In this document: in pieces, positions 57,460 through 64,000 of the stretch | Position numbering within the stretch: the stretch's first letter is position 1 | How the letters are laid out: the number at the start of each line of letters is the position of its first letter | NCBI RefSeq assembly: GCF_000283155.1 | Contig: NW_004454193.1 | Coordinates: 13,789,900 to 13,853,899, forward strand | Source: Ceratotherium simum simum | Taxonomy: Eukaryota > Chordata > Mammalia > Perissodactyla > Rhinocerotidae | Reading direction: 5' to 3' | Length of the DNA: 64,000 nt | Made by a program: the position numbers and the translations under genes | The notes under the pieces: model-generated | What the model saw: only the letters and a program-made list of their open reading frames with translations | What the model was told of the DNA's origin: nothing | Database searches by the model: none

Positions 57460-58035
57460 ATCCTCACATCCTGGCTGCCTTAACAGATCCAGTATTTCAG
57501 GGAACTGCTGTAGGAGTGTGAGGGAGTGCGTTCCTTTTATGATTGTCTCCATCCTTCCTCCTTCGTTAAAACAGGGTCAAGAAGACCAGCTCTGGCCACA
57601 GCAGGCTACTTTTAAGGAGCAGCACGAAGGTTTCCTGGAAACCATTCATCTTCCCTTCCGTACTGGGAGAACACCCAGAGCCTGCCACTCTCACTGCCAG
57701 ACTGTTTAGATAAATATCTCATAGATCTTTTTTTCTCTCTCTTATTTTCTACATGCACCCCCTATCCTTCTCCCTCTGCAATTTCCAAAGAATTAATCTT
57801 AGATAAGGGCAAAGATTTTTAGACTAGAAAGAATTTCCACGGATTCATTTAACATCTAAACAACTTGCAGAAATTCAATTTCACTACCACATATGGGGGA
57901 CATACTATGGGCCATGTACCAGAGTGAGATTTGAAGATGAAAAAGAAATTAGTGTCTTAATGTTGAGAAACGTTAAGGACTTATTAAAAAAAAAAAAAAA
58001 CTTTTGTAAACAAGAACAAAACGATCTTTATTTTA
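57460..58035. other. unannotated sequence, includes a splice-acceptor-like site
   Basis: A pyrimidine-rich tract followed by 'ttaaaacag' at 57565-57574 precedes a 45-codon open stretch ending in TAG at 57707-57709. No other recognised feature. An A run lies at 57985-58000. Confidence 0.35.
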
Positions 58036-58039
58036 AATA

Positions 58040-58220
58040 GCTAAGAGTTACTGAGGGCTTACTATGTTTCTGTTACTATACTCTCTGCTTTATAAATGTT
58101 TTATCTAATCCATTTAACAACTCTATTAGATATGTATTATCATTGCCATTTTAATAATGAAATATTGAACTCCTGGTAATATGGCTACACGAGTCTCATG
58201 TGGGATCTAAACATGCATTT
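58040..58220 (-). repeat. MIR SINE fragment
   Basis: 'gagggcttactatgtttctg', 'acaactctattagatatgta' and 'attgccattttaataatgaa' give an antisense MIR. Confidence 0.65.
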
Positions 58221-58229
58221 TTCTGACGC

Positions 58230-58695
58230 TATTCGGTACCCTCTTTTATCTGTTCCATAATTCCTTGAAATGTAGTAAAATATTGAACAGAAGGGTGTAG
58301 TAAAACACTAAAATACCACACAAGAAAAGGAGATGTATAAAATGTCACATCTGAATGTGGAATTATGAATTCTATTTTGTACCGTGCTCTTCGTAATAGA
58401 ATTGTCAGGGGTTAGTATCCTCGGGCAAGACTTCAACACAAGTCACAGGTCACGTGCTTTCATGTGTTTGTAGTAGGCTACAGTCCTGTACTCTGGGGAA
58501 GGAGGAAACAGGTGTCTAGAGTCAAACAAGAAATTAATGGGGAGGCAGAGAATGAAGTTGCCAAGAACCAGTCAGACGGACATGGAAGGTCACTGTAGCG
58601 GTATCCATAGAGAATGGGAAAAGGGAAGTGGAACAAGAAAGCAGGCTGGCAGCTCCGCACATCACAACATGGTACAGCAGACATTTGAGAGCTTA
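58230..58695. other. unannotated sequence
   Basis: No confident repeat or gene. Overlapping open frames on both strands (58478-58761) have no recognisable domains. Confidence 0.4.
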
Positions 58696-58699
58696 AATG

Positions 58700-58850
58700 C
58701 TGAATTCAAACTATCCCAGTTCAACTCCTCAATCTGTATCTGGCTCCCAGTATGGTGTTAGTTAAGATATTTACCACTTACAGCTTCAGTTCCCTCATCT
58801 TTACTTTTATTGTGAGCAATCAAATGTAAATCGTAGAGCCTAGCATTAAA
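58700..58850 (+). repeat. MIR SINE fragment
   Basis: 'tcaactcctcaatctgtatc', 'gcttcagttccctcatcttt' and 'gtagagcctagcattaaatc' follow the sense MIR order. Confidence 0.55.
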
Positions 58851-58859
58851 TCAGTGTTC

Positions 58860-59680
58860 AAAATCTATTATCTGAAGTTCATGGAATAAATATGCAAATT
58901 TATCCCATCTCTTGTCTCTATTTCTCTTGGATTTGAGTCTCACCTGCCTCCATCTGTTGAAGGGCCAGACTTTAGCATCTTGCAGGTGCCAGCAGCTCTG
59001 GAAAATGGAACAGACAGAGAATTTGTCTCTAAGAGAAGGACTGAAGGGCACATATGTAACATATTGTTCTTGAATTTCCCATTTTAATCCCACTAAAATG
59101 TGCACAGAGATAAATTAGTGCAGTCCCTTGGGAAATGGGATCATTTGCCTTGACTTCTTCCTTTTCATAGCACCACTTTCCTGACGCTGGCCGTCTGCAC
59201 CTCCTAAGGACAGGAGGGACCCCGTTTTCTGCCAGGCCTTTAGAAGGATGGAAGTTGTTACAGAGCCGTAAACCAGGCTGTGGAGTCGGTCAGATCGCAT
59301 CACAACAGCCACAGGTGGATGGATTTGACAATTTGATCATCCCAGCGTCTAACATGTAAAAGGAGCATAACTCTGTCTCTCTTAAAGACTTCATGGGATG
59401 CTGACCATGGCTCAGTCTCTCCTCTGTCCCCACGGCAGTAAATTTCAGTGGGATTAATAGCTGAGCTTGCTTGAGTTGGCTTCCTGGTGGGGCTATTTTA
59501 AAGGACAGCAGTAAGCCGTATATTATAACTTGCACGTGATGGCCTCTTCCTCCCACACGTGCTCCAGGGGCGGCTGATGAAGAATCTCTAGTTGATGATG
59601 AAGCTCTGATGGTCTCCTTAAAGGTACCACATTGCCTAAGGGCAGAGTTCTCAGCAAGGTCTGGGCTCCCCAGCTAGTGG
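58860..59680. other. repeat-free, slightly GC-richer block; possible regulatory DNA
   Basis: About 820 bp with no recognised transposon and higher GC than the surroundings. Two perfect CACGTG E-boxes (59533-59538 and 59556-59561) and two TAATCC/GGATTA homeodomain-type sites (59085-59090, 59451-59456) are visible. Four overlapping minus-strand frames (58851-59810) have no recognised protein similarity. Function is inference only. Confidence 0.35.
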
Positions 59681-59699
59681 TGGAAAATGTGGAATGAAA

Positions 59700-60060
59700 G
59701 AATGAATAATTAAATAAGATTTTAAAGCATTTATAAAAAGAAAATCTATTTGAATTCCTTATTAGAGGTGGAGTGGATCTTTTCACTGTTTCAACAAGTG
59801 TTATCAGCACTGAAACTTTGGCTCAGACTACGAATCCACTGGTTAAAATGTTAAATGTCTGTTCTTTTGGCTGGAGTTGTGTCAACTCATTGTGGACACA
59901 CTGGTTATCTCCTGCTGAATCAGCTCAGACAGGCAATGATAAATGTCTTTGATTAATAAAACATTAGGAATCAAATGAAATATTGCTGAATACATGGAGT
60001 GCCTTTGGTAGACAAGATCTTTCAATATATGCAGGCTTTTCATGGGTGGAAAATAGTAAC
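59700..60060. other. unannotated sequence
   Basis: Contains a near-palindromic 'tgctgaatcagct' (59913-59925). No repeat or gene recognised. Confidence 0.4.
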
Positions 60061-60069
60061 AGCTTATAA

Positions 60070-60210
60070 TAGAAGTTAAGTTTTACTGGGCACTTACTGT
60101 ATGATAGGCACTGTTCTAAGTGCTGATAAGTATTATCTTTTAAATCCTTCTAACAAGCCTATGAGAAAAGTTTAGTACTTTTCCCAATGATTTGCAGAGT
60201 ATGGCTCAAG
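60070..60210 (-). repeat. MIR SINE fragment
   Basis: 'gttttactgggcacttactg', 'gataggcactgttctaagtg' and 'taacaagcctatgagaaaag' give the left part of an antisense MIR. Confidence 0.7.
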
Positions 60211-60269
60211 TTCCTGTCCTCTTATTCAGTATAATATATTCAAAAATATAATGATAATATCTTCAGCGT

Positions 60270-60711
60270 TGTAGTAGGCTGAATAAAGGTCACCAAAAGA
60301 TATCACATCCTAATTCCTGGAACTTGTAATCTTTGGAAATAAGAAGATTATTCTCAATTATTTGGAAGGTCCCTCAATCCAATCACAAGTGATGTTGTAA
60401 GGGAGAGGCAGAGGGGGATGATACACACAGAAGAGGAGAAAGCAACATGAACATAGAGACGGAGATTGGAGTGATGGGGCCACAAACAAAAAAATGCCAT
60501 TAGCCACCAGAATCTAGAAGAGGCAAGAAATGGATTCTGTCCTACATCCTCCAGAGGGAGTATGGCTCTACTCACACCTCACACCTTGATTTCACCCCAG
60601 CGAAACTGATGTTGAACTTTTGGCATCCATTACTGTAAGAAAGTAAGTTTCTGTTATTTTAAGCCACTAGTTTGTGGCAATCTGTTATGACAGCCAAGAG
60701 AAACTCATACA
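60270..60711 (+). mobile_element. MLT1-type MaLR solo LTR (MLT1C/D-like)
   Basis: Near-complete sense LTR of about 440 bp: 'tgtagtaggctgaataaagg', 'cctaattcctggaacttgta', 'gggagaggcagagggggatg', 'gattggagtgatggggccac', 'aagaggcaagaaatggattc', 'caccttgatttcaccccagc', 'taagccactagtttgtggca' and terminal 'gagaaactcataca'. It starts TG and ends CA. No internal provirus. Confidence 0.9.
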
Positions 60712-60714
60712 GGT

Positions 60715-61370
60715 TGTCAAAGATAATTAACACAGAACTTATCAAACACTATTGTATTGAAGTTTAGGGAAAGACTTGGGCTAGGGTTATTCAGTGATGA
60801 CTCCTGGGAGTAGAAAACAGATTTAGTGACTCCTAACCCAATATTTTCAGCTCAGATGGAGCATCTCTTGTTTTCCAGCTAGAATCTCCTCTTGATTAAT
60901 CACATCAAAACCCCCTCCTCCTCCAAGGATCTCTTCCTGGTTATAGTGGTCTTAGTTTGGAGAGTTCATTCTTGCTACATCTCATTCAAGGCTCTCACAT
61001 AGAGTACATTGTTTAGACACCTATGTGACTTTTGAAAGAAAATGAACTTTCAATCAGCTGGAATCTAATTCTTTATGTTGAAAACTGTGCATAATTACCT
61101 ACCTTCCATGGTTTTTTTCTGTTAAAAGATACAATATATGTAAAGGGCTATTCTCAAGTAAGGCCCATTTGGTTTTTCAATTTCATTGACTTCCTTATCA
61201 AATTATTATCATTCTTGGGAGAGATAAAACAACTAAATTTTCTTGAAGCACATTGTTTTCTCATTTAGACTACTCTTTGTACTTACGTGCATCAGAGATC
61301 CATGGAAAGGCAATATATTGTACAGAGAAGAAAAGAGGATTTCAAGTGGAAAATTCTTCTTTGAATCATA
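60715..61370. other. unannotated sequence
   Basis: No gene or confident repeat. Confidence 0.4.
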
Positions 61371-61374
61371 GGAT

Positions 61375-61470
61375 ATGCTGCTTACAGGATGACATTAGAT
61401 GAGACTTTATACTCTTTGATCCTTGGTTTCCTCACCTCTAAGCTAGAGATAATTGTCTTTGCGTGATCTT
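61375..61470 (+). repeat. MIR SINE fragment
   Basis: 'tccttggtttcctcacctct' and 'aagctagagataattgtctt' match the MIR centre in sense. Confidence 0.55.
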
Positions 61471-61483
61471 CTCCAACAAGGCT

Positions 61484-61510
61484 TTGTGTGTGTGTGTGTG
61501 TGTGTGTGTG
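61484..61510. repeat. (TG)n dinucleotide microsatellite
   Basis: Thirteen uninterrupted TG units. Confidence 0.92.
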
Positions 61511-61784
61511 GAGGGCAAAAATGATAATGCATCTAGGTGCAATTTTTTAAACTGGAGAATTCTATATACATATGAAGGATTATAACTGAGATGATTAAAT
61601 CCACAGTTTTAAGGATATATCTTGTTTGTACTAATCCTCCATGTGTCAAAACAGGAAACATGAAATTGTTAATCCATGTAAGGAACATATATAGACACGA
61701 TGTTGGGATTGTAAAGAGAATCTTCCAGATCTTAGGGATAAATCCACGTTCTATGGCATTAAAATAGAATAACCATCACTTTCT

Positions 61785-62035
61785 CACCTCCCACTACCTT
61801 TTTTTATTTAATATGTTGATCTCATTCATTTTTCATGACCTCATTCAATTGTTGCCTCTTTGGTGAAACTTTCCACAATCCTTCAAGGTAGATTAAGTTT
61901 CTTTTTGTTCCATGTCCCACAAAGCTTATCTTATGTCCCTGTAACAGCACTTACAACTGCATTGCAATAGGTCTCTTTTTCAAGTCAACCTCTCCTGCTA
62001 GTTGCCTGACAGGCATATGTTATTTAAGGCAGTCT
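61785..62035 (+). repeat. L2 LINE 3'-region fragment
   Basis: 'gcctctttggtgaaactttc', 'gtccctgtaacagcacttac' and 'ctgctagttgcctgacaggc' follow the sense L2 3'-region order. Confidence 0.6.
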
Positions 62036-62057
62036 ATACCATCCATCTCCTAACCAT

Positions 62058-62090
62058 GCATGTTAATGCATGTTGGCATGTTAATGCATG
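62058..62090. repeat. duplicated 15-bp motif with inverted symmetry
   Basis: gcatgttaatgcatg occurs at 62058-62072 and 62076-62090, an 18-bp period. The second copy sits in the inverted repeat tggcatg-ttaatg-catgcca. Embedded ATGCATTA-type POU-like sequence. Confidence 0.85.
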
Positions 62091-62099
62091 CCAAACCAT

Positions 62100-62630
62100 T
62101 TTCAGTGGTGACATCCAGAAATATCTGTAAAAACCAAACTCTAACATCATCTTTCCATCCATCTGCTCTGTTGAATAGCATTCAGAGCTGATTCCTAACT
62201 CAATTAACTTCCTGAAATATCTCTTTATCTGATTTTACTTGGTACCACTTCCCGATCTGGTTCCTCTCCTTAACAATGTTTTGAATTCTACGCCTAACCA
62301 AATGGCCTTGTAGCTTAAAAGTAAATACTCATAGCCATCATACCTGGCCCCCAGATTGTCATAGGAGGACATTTAGAAGAGCCCCACGTAGGAAACTCAC
62401 ACGTTGGCCCAACTATAAAACTAGAGAACCTGTATATGATCTCCTCATGGTTAGGATATATCTCCCTAGACCCCTTTATCCCTTTGACCAGGATCTCTGA
62501 TGTATTCAGATCATGATCACTAAACACGTGATGAGATGAAAACTTGGGAATAGGAAAGTTAAGTACCATGCTCTGATCATCTCATTAACTGAGATTAAGA
62601 TCTCAGTTTACTATAAAGGTCTGCATTAAC
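62100..62630. other. unannotated sequence
   Basis: No gene or confident repeat. Confidence 0.4.
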
Positions 62631-62634
62631 CTCA

Positions 62635-62960
62635 TTTCCATAAAGATATGATGAGCACCAACTGTATGCTGGATGATGGAGTTGTAGTTCTAAACAAGAC
62701 ATTCTGGAAATGCTTACAATATGGTCCTGGAGACAGAGGAGTAAATAGGCTGTTACAGTACTGCCCACTGTGAAGGTGTGTTGATGGGGAAAGTCCCAGA
62801 TGCCAAGGGAATAGAGGAAGAGAGGCTACACCGGGGTAGGAGGGGTCCAAGGGTAGATTCTAAAAGAAAGTGACTCATGAACGATGACTTAGGTGAAGAG
62901 AGAAGAAGAGAGCAATCCTCAGTACTCCTCTCATTTCTCTTTACTTTCAACACTTTTCAA
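62635..62960 (-). repeat. L2 LINE 3'-region fragment
   Basis: 'atgagcaccaactgtatgct', 'tctaaacaagacattctgga', 'ggtcctggagacagaggagt' and 'gatgacttaggtgaagagag' follow the antisense L2 order. Confidence 0.65.
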
Positions 62961-62964
62961 GGCA

Positions 62965-63785
62965 TATTGAACACCTGCAGTGTTTTCAACTATTTCTGTA
63001 TAATCTCCTCACTTCTCTCCACCTTCTTTTAACCTATGTGTCTTCACTTATAAAATCCTCTCTGTAGTTAGTCAGCGTAAGTAATAAGGCAACTATATCT
63101 CAATATTGCTGGTTATAAAATAAAATAGATTTTATAGGAGGCCTATAACAAAAGCTATGGGTTACTGTTGAAAACTATTTAAAGTGTGATCTTTGGGCTT
63201 CTTCTCCCCCCTTCCCAGTTTTATTCGAAAGACATAATTGGGTGTTTCAGGTGAAAATTGGTAGGATTGTACCTTTCAGTGACTACAAAAGCTTGGTTCC
63301 TTGGTATTTAAATCCAAGTTCCAACTAATTTGTGATATTATATTTCATGCCCTGCTCTTATGAATGGAAGTAGAGTATTTTAAAAGGCTTGTTAAAGGTT
63401 TCAAAATACGAATCATGTTAGCACCGAGCAACAAAGCTATTTAAAAGAACTAAGGGTTATTACCCATAGATAGTGAAACAGGTCAAAAGGTTCAGAGTAA
63501 CTACTGCATTCATCTATGTGCGAATACTTTCCTAGAAGTGTGATTTTTCAGCTTTGATTTTTAACAAGACCAACTGGAGGAGATTCTAGCCCAAGCAGTA
63601 TTATCCACTGAAATATTGGTTAGAATACATCTAGAGGAATATTGCATAAACTTTAAATTAAGGGTTATACAAACCATAGTATATGCAAATTCTCAAATTT
63701 TTGTAGGATTTTTCAGCTTATTCAGTCTTAGTCATCTACTATAAAGAAAAAAATAGCAAATATATACTAATCACATATTTTTTGT
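62965..63785. other. unannotated sequence
   Basis: No gene or recognised repeat. Confidence 0.4.
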
Positions 63786-63789
63786 TGCC

Positions 63790-63970
63790 AAGCATTTATC
63801 TCACCTTGTTTATCCTATTTATGACTTATAACAACCTTGGAAATTACATATTATTGTAGTAGAAAGACGAAGACTGTGTCTCAGTTATGTGATGCAATGT
63901 ACCAAATCAACTACTTAGTACTGGTACAAGCCAGATTAAAACCCACGCTGTCTGGTCTCAGATAACAAGC
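63790..63970 (-). repeat. MIR SINE
   Basis: 'tataacaaccttggaaatta', 'catattattgtagtagaaag', 'agccagattaaaacccacgc' and 'tgtctggtctcagataacaa' give an antisense MIR reaching near the window end. Confidence 0.7.
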
Positions 63971-64000
63971 TTTTTCTTCCAGGCATCTGTCTAAAAATGC

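Noticed and set aside
1..64000. Search for mitochondrial insertions, rRNA, microRNA hairpins, or bacterial/phage content
   Set aside because: Nothing recognisable by eye. The window is uniform mammalian non-coding DNA; small RNAs cannot be excluded without folding and expression data.

Overview
This is AT-rich, gene-poor nuclear DNA from a placental mammal, almost certainly an odd-toed ungulate and most likely a horse, donkey or zebra (Equus). The main evidence is eleven copies of the equine repetitive element (ERE), a tRNA-derived SINE. They have ERE hallmarks: a GGCCGGCCC-like head, a variable 'gtggttaagt' region, an 'aagccatgctgtgg' core and a duplicated 'gttagctcagggc...cttcctca' tail. 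The rest is ordinary mammalian repeat content: MIR, L2, L1M/L1ME, MaLR LTRs (MLT1, MST) and Tc1/mariner-type MITEs. All family names are recalled from consensus sequences, not from a database search.

I find no convincing protein-coding gene. The longest open frame is 152 codons (14329-14787) and lies in antisense L1 sequence. The frames that look like protein are decayed L1 ORF2 pieces, such as the reverse-transcriptase remnant at 20178-20528. There is no rRNA, functional tRNA, CRISPR array or bacterial-type gene. The window reads as intergenic or deep intronic sequence.

Layout: 1-11.5 kb holds four EREs (two of the young type at the left end), an MLT1 LTR, an ERV1-like solo LTR candidate (7941-8310) and L2/MIR relics. 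11.9-15.2 kb is an antisense L1 carrying a nested MITE and an ERE. 15.2-19.3 kb is mostly unique. 19.3-22.4 kb is an internally deleted sense L1ME. 22.4-30.4 kb is unique DNA with L2, MIR and an L1M 3' end. 30.4-35.7 kb is a dense nest: MaLR LTR, L1 3' end with an ERE, then an L1 body split by an MST LTR and another ERE. 37.4-38.8 kb is an antisense L1. 41.1-43.7 kb is an MLT1 beside an L1ME 5' region with a truncated ERE. 45.5-50.9 kb has an L1 fragment, three EREs, L2 relics and a second MITE copy. 51-64 kb is the least repeat-dense part, with one fairly young 5'-truncated L1 (54662-55199), an MLT1 LTR (60270-60711) and many MIRs. It includes a slightly GC-richer, repeat-poor block at 58.86-59.68 kb that is the best candidate for regulatory DNA.

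I see no new biological system here. The more interesting observations are two short EREs that end at the same internal A-rich point, two MITE copies with the same internal deletion, young EREs with clean target-site duplications, and a few unexplained small duplications or inverted repeats. MIR and L2 boundaries are approximate (tens of bases).
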